NCBI GenBank assembly: GCA_003453455.1
Contig: DMLG01000091.1
Location: 1-5,631, forward strand
Reading direction: 5' to 3'
DNA from: Clostridiales bacterium
Lineage (GTDB): Bacteria > Bacillota > Clostridia > UBA1381
DNA: 5,631 bases
In this document: piece after piece, positions 1-5,631 of the stretch
Position numbering within the stretch: the stretch's first letter is position 1
How the letters are laid out: each line of letters begins with the position of its first letter
Program-made: the position numbers and the translations under genes
Notes under the pieces: model-generated
What the model saw: only the letters and a program-made list of their open reading frames with translations
Databases searched by the model: none
Told to the model about the DNA's origin: nothing

Positions 1-672
1 TGCGCAAATAACATATCGGGGACGCTAAATATGCTTGAAGCTTCAAGACAAACAGGTGTAAAGAAGTTTGTTTATGCGTCAAGCTCTTCTGTTTATGGTG
101 ACGAACCGAATTTACCGAAAACTGAAGGACATGAAGGTAATTTGCTTTCGCCTTATGCGCTTACCAAAAGATGTGATGAGGAATGGGCAAAGCAATACAC
201 AATGCACTATGCATTGCCGACTGTTGGGCTTAGGTATTTTAATGTTTTCGGAAGGCGTCAAAATCCGAATGGTGCGTATGCTGCGGTAATTCCGAAGTTT
301 ATTATGCAGCTTATGCGCGGCGAGCGCCCTACAATCAATGGCGACGGAAAACAGAGCAGAGATTTTACATATATAGAGAATGTAATAGAGGCAAACTTGA
401 AGGCATGCCTTGCAGGGCACGAAGCAGACGGAGAAGCTTTCAATATAGCATACGGCGGAAGAGAGTATCTGATTGATATTTATTATATGCTGACAGATGC
501 GCTGGGGATTGACACAGAACCGATTTTCGGACCGGATAGAGCAGGAGATATAAAGCACAGCAATGCCGACATAGGTAAAGCAAAAAGGCTTTTGGGATAT
601 GCGCCCGAATATGACTTTAAGCACGGACTTAATGAAGCAATAAGCTGGTATAAGGAAAATCTGAAAGGATAG
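1..672 (+). CDS. wbpP: UDP-N-acetylglucosamine 4-epimerase (WbpP/TviC-type), 5'-truncated
   Basis: NAD-dependent short-chain (extended SDR) epimerase that would interconvert UDP-GlcNAc and UDP-GalNAc in the cytoplasm as a sugar donor for surface polysaccharide. The frame is open from base 1, so the N-terminus with the NAD-binding GxxGxxG lies outside the window; about 223 residues remain, ending at TAG 670-672. Counting from base 1, the catalytic serine region is residues 27-33 (SSSSVYG) and the YxxxK pair is Y52/K56 in SPYALTK. The stretch around residues 71-88, with [14 protein letters not shown], and the later SRDFTYI are hallmarks of the WbpP/TviC/Gne group, which favours N-acetylated substrates over plain UDP-Glc. 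The first ATG inside the window (31-33) is an internal Met, because the upstream residues NNISGTLN belong to the family. The next gene follows directly, suggesting one operon. The family call is firm; the exact substrate (UDP-GlcNAc or its uronate, as in TviC) is inferred. Confidence 0.92.
   Translation, partial: CANNISGTLNMLEASRQTGVKKFVYASSSSVYGDEPNLPKTEGHEGNLLSPYALTKRCDEEWAKQYTMHYALPTVGLRYFNVFGRRQNPNGAYAAVIPKFIMQLMRGERPTINGDGKQSRDFTYIENVIEANLKACLAGHEADGEAFNIAYGGREYLIDIYYMLTDALGIDTEPIFGPDRAGDIKHSNADIGKAKRLLGYAPEYDFKHGLNEAISWYKENLKG
665..669 (+). promoter_or_regulatory. Ribosome binding site deciding the start of the acetyltransferase-GT gene
   Basis: AAGGA inside the last codons of the epimerase gene. 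It sits 8 bases before ATG 678 but only 2 bases before the in-frame GTG 672, which overlaps the epimerase stop as TAGTG. The spacing favours ATG 678 as the start. Its position inside the upstream gene suggests translational coupling. Confidence 0.6.
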
Positions 673-677
673 TGTTT

Positions 678-2354
678 ATGCGAGGAAGAGAGCAGTTTGA
701 AAAATATAAAATATTCTTGGATATTTTAGAAAAGTTTTATTGCATTTTTCCGCTTAAAATAAGAAAAAAGCTCTTTGAGCGCAGCAGGAGAAGAAGGGGA
801 AAAATCGGACTTGCAAAAAGATATGCGCTTTTAAGAACAATTGCGAAACGAGTTGGTGATAATGTTTCGGTGCATGAGGATGTATTTATTAAAAATCCGG
901 AAAATTTGTCGCTTGGCAATAATGTTTCCATTCATCCGATGTGTTATATCGAGGCTCTGGGAGGGCTTGATATTGGAAATGATATTTCGATAGCGCACGG
1001 GACAACAATAATGACAACCGACCATAAATATCAGGGTATAGATATACCTATTAAGGACCAGGGAATAATCGAAAAAAACGTAAAAATTGAGGATAATGTG
1101 TGGATTGGTGCAAAAGCAACCATACTTTGCGGAAATACAGTAGGGACAGGCTCAATAGTAGCAGCGGGCGCTGTCGTGACCAAAGATGTGCCCCCGTATA
1201 GTATAGTGGGGGATGCCTGCAAAGCAAATAGGAGCAAGAATGGTATAATTATAGCGTTTTTTCACGATCATAAGTTTCGTTTTGACGGAATAACATATTA
1301 TTCGACTGGCAGTCTCGATGAGAAAACCTTACTAAAATATATTGAAAATGACGATGTACTGACTGTATTTTCAAGAGTTATACCCTTTGATAATACCAGT
1401 TTGAGTCCGATAACAGACAGCCGAATACAGATTTTTCCGCAGAAAGAAACATCGCTTGAAGAAGTTATCAAAAAATCAGATGTGTGCATTATAAGATTTC
1501 CCAGTTTTATCGGTATAAGAGCGGCGTATCTTGCCAGAAAATACAATAAAAAATATCTGATAGAGGCGGTAGGCTCTGCATGGGATTCATTTATAAATCA
1601 CGGCATTGCAGGCAAAATTCTTGCGCCGTATATGGAACTCGCTATGAAAAGAGAGATAAAAAAGGCTTCGTATGTCACATATGTAACAACGAAATTTTTA
1701 CAAAGCGAATATCCTAACAATGCAAGGAATATCGGTGTTTCCGATGTGGTTTTGCCTGAAAGCGAAGATGATGCACTGGCACTTAGGTTAGATAAGATAG
1801 AGAAAAACAACGGAAAAATTGTTTTGGGAACCATAGGCTCATATGAGGTAAGATATAAGTCCCAGGAAACGGTTATAAAAGCGATAGGGCTGCTTAAAAA
1901 AATGGGAAAAACAAATTACCAATATCACCTGGTAGGCGCAGGAAACAGCAAGTATCTCGAAAAAATAGCAAAAAAAGAGGATGTTTTAAATCAGGTAAAG
2001 TTTTTGGGAACAATACAGCACGAGAAGATAAAAGACTATTTTGACTCACTTGACATCTATATTCAGCCGAGTCTTTTGGAAGGACTGTGCAGGTCGATAG
2101 TGGAGGCTGAGAGTAGGGCTTGTCCTGTTATCGCCTCGGCTGTTGGCGGAAATACTGAGCTTGTAGACGGGAAATATCTTTTTTCACATAAGAAAAATCC
2201 TGTAAAACAGCTTGCACATATTTTGGTAAAAATGGATAAAGGTACAATGAAAACGCTCGCAAAAGAGAATTTTGAAAGGTCAAAACTTTTTAAGCGGGAG
2301 TATCTCTATAAAAAATGGAAAGATTTTTATGATGAATTTATTGGTGTAAGGTGA
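678..2354 (+). CDS. Fused hexapeptide-repeat O-acetyltransferase and GT4 glycosyltransferase
   Basis: One open frame of 558 codons from ATG 678 (GTG 672 is an in-frame alternative) to TGA 2352-2354. Residues are counted from ATG 678. Residues 1-58 are a basic helical lead-in with a [11 protein letters not shown] patch. Residues about 59-178 are a left-handed beta-helix of the WbbJ/maltose-acetyltransferase type ([48 protein letters not shown]), with probable catalytic His116 in TTDHKY. From about residue 190 a GT-B glycosyltransferase begins (IAFFHDHKF) and runs to the end, with [11 protein letters not shown] (385-395), HLVGAGN, and the EX7E donor motif at E468/E476. Expected roles are acetyl-CoA-dependent O-acetylation of a glycan and transfer of a sugar from a nucleotide donor. 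Each half has the length of a complete stand-alone protein, with almost no linker. The usual acetyltransferase ending (GGxPAKxI) is missing in this frame but present one frame over, so the fusion is suspect (see the junction entries). The domain calls are firm; substrates are unknown. Confidence 0.85.
   Translation: MRGREQFEKYKIFLDILEKFYCIFPLKIRKKLFERSRRRRGKIGLAKRYALLRTIAKRVGDNVSVHEDVFIKNPENLSLGNNVSIHPMCYIEALGGLDIGNDISIAHGTTIMTTDHKYQGIDIPIKDQGIIEKNVKIEDNVWIGAKATILCGNTVGTGSIVAAGAVVTKDVPPYSIVGDACKANRSKNGIIIAFFHDHKFRFDGITYYSTGSLDEKTLLKYIENDDVLTVFSRVIPFDNTSLSPITDSRIQIFPQKETSLEEVIKKSDVCIIRFPSFIGIRAAYLARKYNKKYLIEAVGSAWDSFINHGIAGKILAPYMELAMKREIKKASYVTYVTTKFLQSEYPNNARNIGVSDVVLPESEDDALALRLDKIEKNNGKIVLGTIGSYEVRYKSQETVIKAIGLLKKMGKTNYQYHLVGAGNSKYLEKIAKKEDVLNQVKFLGTIQHEKIKDYFDSLDIYIQPSLLEGLCRSIVEAESRACPVIASAVGGNTELVDGKYLFSHKKNPVKQLAHILVKMDKGTMKTLAKENFERSKLFKREYLYKKWKDFYDEFIGVR
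1191..1212 (+). repeat. C5/G5 inverted repeat (hairpin) at the domain junction
   Basis: CCCCC at 1191-1195 can pair with GGGGG at 1208-1212 around a 12-base loop; two G-U wobbles (1196-1207 and 1197-1206) could extend the stem in RNA. It covers the codons for the VPPYSIVG segment of the acetyltransferase. The G run is exactly where the reading frame departs from the family's C-terminal signature. Paired homopolymers like this are prone to replication slippage and to length miscalls. The pairing is seen directly; any effect is inferred. Confidence 0.6.
1213..1248 (+). other. Out-of-frame acetyltransferase C-terminus with stop codon
   Basis: Read one base ahead of the main frame, these bases encode [11 protein letters not shown] followed by TAA at 1246-1248. 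Joined to the in-frame IVG (1203-1211), with the G run lengthened by two, this gives IVGGMPAKQI, the standard end of WbbJ-like acetyltransferases (IVGGxPAKxI). In the frame actually open the same bases read [11 protein letters not shown], which matches neither domain. The stop would give a normal acetyltransferase of about 190 residues. This points to an indel in the G run, real or artefactual. Confidence 0.7.
1230..1242 (+). promoter_or_regulatory. Orphan Shine-Dalgarno and ATG next to the glycosyltransferase domain
   Basis: AGGAG at 1230-1234 is followed after five bases by ATG 1240-1242, an ideal initiation site at the point where a stand-alone glycosyltransferase should begin. As sequenced, that ATG leads only to GTA and then TAA. 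One extra base after ATGGT would read M-V-I-I-I-A-F-F and enter the glycosyltransferase frame. No ATG, GTG or TTG occurs in the glycosyltransferase frame between 1209 and its first conserved motif. This looks like a remnant of a separate start; a chance match cannot be excluded. Confidence 0.45.
2348..2353 (+). promoter_or_regulatory. Ribosome binding site for the second glycosyltransferase gene
   Basis: AAGGTG at 2348-2353 overlaps the end of the upstream gene and lies 6 bases before TTG 2360. It cannot serve GTG 2351, which lies within it, and no comparable site precedes that GTG. This favours the TTG start and coupled translation. Confidence 0.45.
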
Positions 2355-2359
2355 TAGCA

Positions 2360-3442
2360 TTGAGAATACTGCATATTGTGTCCGCTCTGGCGGGCGGAGG
2401 TGTTGAAAGCTCGGTTATGGGCAGTTACCGAATTCTTGCAAAAGATGGAATAATTTTTGATTTTGCTGTGTTTACCGATAGAGTAGGAATGCTTGAAGAT
2501 GAGGCAAAAAGCTATGGCTCAAAGATTTATCACATACCGTCAAAGCGTGAGAGCTATAAACGCTTTTTAAAAAGCGTCAAGGATATAATGAAAAACGGCA
2601 ACTATGACGCAATTCACTGCCATCTTGCTGAAAAAGGATTTTGGTTTTATTACTTTGCAAAAAAATACGGCAAAAAGTGCATAATGCACACTCACGGCTG
2701 TTGGAATAAACAGTCTTTTCTGGGAAAACTTAAAAAAAATATTTTAGTAGCGTTGTCATCAAAATACTGTGATATGTACTGTTCTTGCAGCATGGCATCT
2801 GCAAAATATGTATTTGGAAAGGATTATAAAAAATCCAATATTATAAATAACGCATTTAAAACTGAAAGATTTTTGTTTTCTCAAAAAGACAGAGATGAGG
2901 TACGAAAAAGCTACAATATAAAAGATAACGATTTTTTAATAGGTGCTGTGGGCAGGCTTTCGGCAGAAAAAAATCAAGGATTTTTAATAAAAATACTTTC
3001 AGAGATATTAAAAAAACGCAAAACCGCAAAGCTTATGCTTGTTGGCAACGGTGCTATGAAAAGTGAGTGGGAAGAGTTTGCAAAGAGGCTTAAAATATCA
3101 GATAGTGTAATTTTTACAGGAAATGTTAAAAATCCTGAAAAGTATTATTCGGCGTTTGACGCTTTTTGTCTTCCGTCTGTAAATGAAGGCTTTGGTATGG
3201 CGCTTGTGGAGGCGCAGATAAATGGACTTAGGTGCTTTGCGAGTAACTATATTACGGACGAGGCAATAGTAAAAAAGGAAAATGTTTCAAAAATTGTGTT
3301 GGTTGATGAAAAAAAATGGGCAGAAGCGCTCACAGATGCCGAAAGCGGTTATGAAAGAAATACATGTATTGCCGATTTTGAACAGTTTTCGGTAGAACAG
3401 GTAAGCAGGCGGCTTATATCGCTTTATAATAAATTACTTTAA
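2360..3442 (+). CDS. GT4 family glycosyltransferase, EpsF/CapH-like
   Basis: Cytoplasmic GT-B, retaining glycosyltransferase that would add a sugar to a lipid-linked polysaccharide repeat; donor and acceptor cannot be read from sequence. From TTG 2360 the protein has 360 residues, a normal length, and begins MRILHIVSALAGGGVES, the typical opening of this group. In-frame GTG 2351 would add three residues and overlap the upstream TGA as GTGA, but it has no good ribosome binding site. Counting from TTG 2360: GGGVES 13-18, the acceptor-side segment IHCHLAEKG 85-93, HTHG 110-113, the phosphate-binding AVGRLSAEKNQ 196-206, LVGNGAM 227-233, and the EX7E motif E276/E284 in NEGFGMALVE. No membrane segment or signal peptide is visible. 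The stop is TAA 3440-3442, with 16 bases before the next gene. All key motifs are intact; the fold and family are firm. Confidence 0.92.
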   Translation: MRILHIVSALAGGGVESSVMGSYRILAKDGIIFDFAVFTDRVGMLEDEAKSYGSKIYHIPSKRESYKRFLKSVKDIMKNGNYDAIHCHLAEKGFWFYYFAKKYGKKCIMHTHGCWNKQSFLGKLKKNILVALSSKYCDMYCSCSMASAKYVFGKDYKKSNIINNAFKTERFLFSQKDRDEVRKSYNIKDNDFLIGAVGRLSAEKNQGFLIKILSEILKKRKTAKLMLVGNGAMKSEWEEFAKRLKISDSVIFTGNVKNPEKYYSAFDAFCLPSVNEGFGMALVEAQINGLRCFASNYITDEAIVKKENVSKIVLVDEKKWAEALTDAESGYERNTCIADFEQFSVEQVSRRLISLYNKLL

Positions 3443-3447
3443 TAAAA

Positions 3448-3456
3448 AGGAAGAGG
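3448..3456 (+). promoter_or_regulatory. Ribosome binding site of the dehydrogenase gene
   Basis: AGGAAGAGG-type purine run in the 16-base gap before the dehydrogenase. AAGGA lies about 6 bases before ATG 3459, while the AGAGG part lies about 11 bases before the second in-frame ATG 3468, so both starts are possible, with 3459 better spaced. Confidence 0.6.
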
Positions 3457-3458
3457 AA

Positions 3459-4688
3459 ATGACGGATATGGTAAATGTAATAGGATTAGGATATATAGGA
3501 CTTCCCACAGCGCTTATGATGGCATCGCACGGGGTTACAGTTGTCGGTACAGACTATAATCAGGAGCTGGTGAAAAAGCTTAATTGCGGACAACTTACCT
3601 TTGAAGAAAAAGGACTTTCTGAACTTTTTGACGCAGCAATAAAGGGTGGGATTAAGTTTACAACGGAATATCAGGTAACAGATACATATATCGTATCCGT
3701 ACCTACTCCTTATGACAAATTTTCTAAAAAAATTGATGCATGCTATGTAATAGCAGCAATAAAGGATGTTATGAAGGTTTGTAAAAAAGGAGCAACGGTA
3801 GTCATAGAATCAACCATATCGCCGGGCACAATCGACAGATTTGTACGCCCGATTATAGAGGAAAACGGGTTTGTTATAGGTACAGATATTCATCTTGTCC
3901 ATGCGCCGGAGCGTATAATACCGGGTAATATGGTCTATGAACTTGTTCATAATAACAGGACTATCGGTGCAGATGACAGAGAAGTCGGGGAGAAAATAAA
4001 AGAGTATTATGCGTCTTTTTGCGAAGGTGAAATTGTCGTAACCGATATAAAAACAGCGGAAATGACAAAGGTTGTTGAAAACACATTCCGTGCGGTAAAT
4101 ATTGCCTTTGCAAACGAGCTTGCAAAAATTTGCAGTCACGACGGTATGGATGTTTATGAAATAGTAAAAATATGCAATATGCACCCGAGGGTAAATATTT
4201 TAAATCCCGGTCCCGGCGTTGGCGGACACTGTATATCTGTTGACCCGTGGTTTTTGGTGGGTGATTATCCGTCCTTAACCAAGGTTATAGGCGCATCAAT
4301 GAAGGTAAATGATTCTATGCCGGAATTCGTCTTGGAGCGGATTTATAATATTATGCAGGAAAAAGGCATTTCGGACATTGAAAGGGTAGGTCTTTACGGT
4401 CTTACATATAAGGAAAATGTTGACGACTACCGTGAATCGCCCACACTCCAACTTCTGGAATGTCAGAAAAAGCATCTTGCAAAACCGCTCAAAGTATATG
4501 ACCCGTTTATAAAGCAGGATTTAGCGGAAAATCAATATCACGATTTTGACGAATTTTTAAAAGACATAGATTTAATTGTAATTATGGTAAAGCATAACCA
4601 GATAAGAGAAAATATGGATAAAATAAAGGGTAAAACTGTGCTTGACTGCTGTAATATATGTGATTTTGATGATTGTTACAAGCTTTGA
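3459..4688 (+). CDS. wecC: UDP-N-acetyl-D-mannosamine dehydrogenase (WecC-type)
   Basis: Cytoplasmic NAD-dependent four-electron oxidation of UDP-ManNAc to UDP-ManNAcA, a uronic acid donor for surface glycans. The 409-residue product is a normal length for the UDP-glucose/GDP-mannose dehydrogenase superfamily. The N-terminal Rossmann domain has GLGYIGLP (9-16) and acidic Asp32 after the second strand. VPTPYDK (81-87), IESTISPGT (116-124) and PERIIPG (150-156) follow. The central part has TAEMTKVVENTFR (199-211, with the conserved Lys204 and Asn208) and PGPGVGGHCI (250-259) with catalytic Cys258. The C-terminal domain has GLTYKENVDDYRESP (314-328). The NIAFANEL and MHPRVNIL-to-VDPWF segments place it with WecC rather than with TviB, WbpO or UDP-glucose dehydrogenases. 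ATG 3459 is chosen on ribosome-site spacing; ATG 3468 would remove three residues. It lies between two glycosyltransferase genes in one apparent operon. The 2-epimerase (WecB) that makes its substrate is not in the window. Confidence 0.94.
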   Translation: MTDMVNVIGLGYIGLPTALMMASHGVTVVGTDYNQELVKKLNCGQLTFEEKGLSELFDAAIKGGIKFTTEYQVTDTYIVSVPTPYDKFSKKIDACYVIAAIKDVMKVCKKGATVVIESTISPGTIDRFVRPIIEENGFVIGTDIHLVHAPERIIPGNMVYELVHNNRTIGADDREVGEKIKEYYASFCEGEIVVTDIKTAEMTKVVENTFRAVNIAFANELAKICSHDGMDVYEIVKICNMHPRVNILNPGPGVGGHCISVDPWFLVGDYPSLTKVIGASMKVNDSMPEFVLERIYNIMQEKGISDIERVGLYGLTYKENVDDYRESPTLQLLECQKKHLAKPLKVYDPFIKQDLAENQYHDFDEFLKDIDLIVIMVKHNQIRENMDKIKGKTVLDCCNICDFDDCYKL

Positions 4689-4692
4689 TTTT

Positions 4693-4700
4693 GAGGGGAG
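4693..4700 (+). promoter_or_regulatory. Ribosome binding site of the third glycosyltransferase gene
   Basis: GAGGGGAG lies in the 16-base gap after the dehydrogenase stop, four bases before ATG 4705. It is strong and sets that ATG as the start, which agrees with the family opening MKILMIS. Confidence 0.7.
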
Positions 4701-4704
4701 ATAA

Positions 4705-5631
4705 ATGAAAATTTTAATGATAAGCTGTCATGATGTATGGGGAGGCCTCGACACCTTTTCGCCCATGCTCAAAATTCTTAAAAAAATGGACGAAAGCGGC
4801 ATAAAGGTTGATTTTGTATCAACAGAAAAGACAGCGGATTTTGACGAGTCCTCAAAAATGTACGGCGAGCCTGTAAAATTTATAGGTAAAAACATTGATA
4901 TTGAAAGAATAAGGATATTTTCGCCGAAACTGCTTAAAATTCTGTATAAAAATAGTCTTATGAAGCGTATAATCGGGAAAATCCGTGCAGAATATATATT
5001 TCCAAGGCTTGTTTACAGCCGGTACAAAGACAAAAGGGACTATGACATAGTTTACGGATACGAAATATACGCAGTAAAGGTGGCAAGGAGACTTGCGGAT
5101 AGATTCCGAGTTCCGCTTGTAACAAGGTTTCAGGGGTCTTTTATACATTCATGGGAGGCAAAGTTCGGGAAGGAATATTGCCAGAAAAAGTACAAGCTCC
5201 ATTATGACGCGCTAAAAACAAAAGCGGATTTAATCATAATGACTAACGACGGGACCGAGGGTGATAAGACCTTAAAAGAGCTTAAAAATACCGAAAATAT
5301 GCGTTTTTGGCGCAACGGTTTTGATTTTGCTCCGTCAAATGAAACAAAAGAGGAGCTGAGAAAAAAGCATAATATCCAAAATGACGCCTTTTATACCGTT
5401 TCGGTGTGCAGGCTCTCAAAATGGAAAAAATGCGAGCGGATTATAGAAGCATACAGGTATATTTCAAAATCGGGCGAAAATATTAAGCATATATTTGTGG
5501 GTGACGGTGAGGAACGCCAAAGCCTTTCAGAACTGATAGAAAAATATGGATTGAAAGATTATTTTATTTTTGTAGGTAGTCAGCCTCACGATAAAGTGAA
5601 GGAATTTTTACAGCTTTCAGATATATTCTTG
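4705..5631 (+). CDS. GT4 family glycosyltransferase, 3'-truncated
   Basis: GT-B, retaining glycosyltransferase expected to add a sugar in the cytoplasm during repeat-unit assembly; its substrates are not readable. It starts at ATG 4705 behind a strong ribosome binding site and stays open for 309 codons to the window end. The protein opens MKILMISCHDVWGGLDTF, a first beta strand with a Gly-rich loop. RFQGSF (141-146) and TKADLIIMTND (172-182) fit the end of the N-terminal domain. SVCRLSKWKKCERIIEAY (233-250) is the donor phosphate-binding region with Arg236 and Lys241 or Lys242. HIFVGDGEE (262-270) and FIFVGSQPHDKV (287-298) follow. The sequence stops at QLSDIFL, a few residues before the EX7E motif is expected, so whether it is intact cannot be judged; perhaps 60-90 residues are missing. 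No signal peptide or membrane segment is evident. It is the third GT4 of the cluster. Confidence 0.88.
   Translation, partial: MKILMISCHDVWGGLDTFSPMLKILKKMDESGIKVDFVSTEKTADFDESSKMYGEPVKFIGKNIDIERIRIFSPKLLKILYKNSLMKRIIGKIRAEYIFPRLVYSRYKDKRDYDIVYGYEIYAVKVARRLADRFRVPLVTRFQGSFIHSWEAKFGKEYCQKKYKLHYDALKTKADLIIMTNDGTEGDKTLKELKNTENMRFWRNGFDFAPSNETKEELRKKHNIQNDAFYTVSVCRLSKWKKCERIIEAYRYISKSGENIKHIFVGDGEERQSLSELIEKYGLKDYFIFVGSQPHDKVKEFLQLSDIFL

Noticed and set aside
112..624. A 170-codon open frame on the minus strand opposite the epimerase gene
   Set aside because: It lies wholly inside a well-conserved epimerase sequence on the other strand, and its translation is Cys/Ile-rich with no recognisable domain; it is a shadow frame.
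1203..1216. Programmed ribosomal frameshifting at the G run
   Set aside because: The shift needed is +1 or -2, and the site does not match the usual -1 slippery heptamer (X XXY YYZ); no stimulatory structure lies downstream at the usual spacing. An indel or error explains the pattern more simply.
3443..3458. Possible promoter or terminator in the short gap before the dehydrogenase gene
   Set aside because: The 16-base gap has no inverted repeat with a T run and is filled by the ribosome binding site; the gap at 4689-4704 is the same.
3810..4184. A 124-codon minus-strand open frame opposite the dehydrogenase
   Set aside because: It overlaps the most conserved part of the WecC-type enzyme and encodes an aromatic-rich sequence with no family resemblance; it is a shadow frame.
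4852..5148. A 98-codon minus-strand open frame opposite the third glycosyltransferase
   Set aside because: The plus strand carries a continuous glycosyltransferase with family motifs and a strong ribosome binding site; the minus frame has neither.

Overview
This window is a slice of a surface-polysaccharide (capsule, exopolysaccharide or cell-wall glycan) biosynthesis cluster. All five genes lie on the + strand and are packed like one operon, with overlaps or gaps of about 16 bases. The DNA is AT-rich, the coding strand is rich in A, isoleucine is very often ATA and arginine AGA/AGG, and Shine-Dalgarno sites are strong. This suggests a low-GC Bacillota bacterium, probably a clostridium. That placement is an inference from composition; no marker gene is present.

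Layout, left to right: (1) bases 1-672, the 3' part of a WbpP/TviC-type UDP-N-acetylhexosamine 4-epimerase, cut off by the window start. (2) bases 678-2354, one open frame that joins a complete hexapeptide-repeat O-acetyltransferase to a complete GT4 glycosyltransferase. (3) bases 2360-3442 (or from 2351), an EpsF/CapH-like GT4 glycosyltransferase. (4) bases 3459-4688, a WecC-type UDP-N-acetyl-D-mannosamine dehydrogenase. (5) bases 4705-5631, a third GT4 glycosyltransferase cut off by the window end just before its donor-binding acidic motif. No RNA gene, mobile element, CRISPR array or terminator was seen, and there is no gene-free stretch longer than about 16 bases.

Together the genes would supply two activated sugars (UDP-GalNAc by 4-epimerisation and UDP-ManNAcA by oxidation), add three sugars through retaining GT-B enzymes, and O-acetylate the product. 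The UDP-GlcNAc 2-epimerase (WecB) that would feed the dehydrogenase, and the priming transferase, flippase and polymerase, are not in the window.

The most notable point is the junction inside gene 2, near bases 1191-1250. The acetyltransferase loses its usual C-terminal signature at a run of five Gs that forms a C5/G5 hairpin. The missing signature (M-P-A-K-Q-I) is present one frame over and ends at a stop (1246-1248). Next to that stop is a well-placed AGGAG-ATG whose frame also fails to match the glycosyltransferase by one base. The fusion is therefore either a real product of two compensating indels or an artefact of sequencing or assembly. I found no clearly new biological system; the rest is an ordinary polysaccharide locus.
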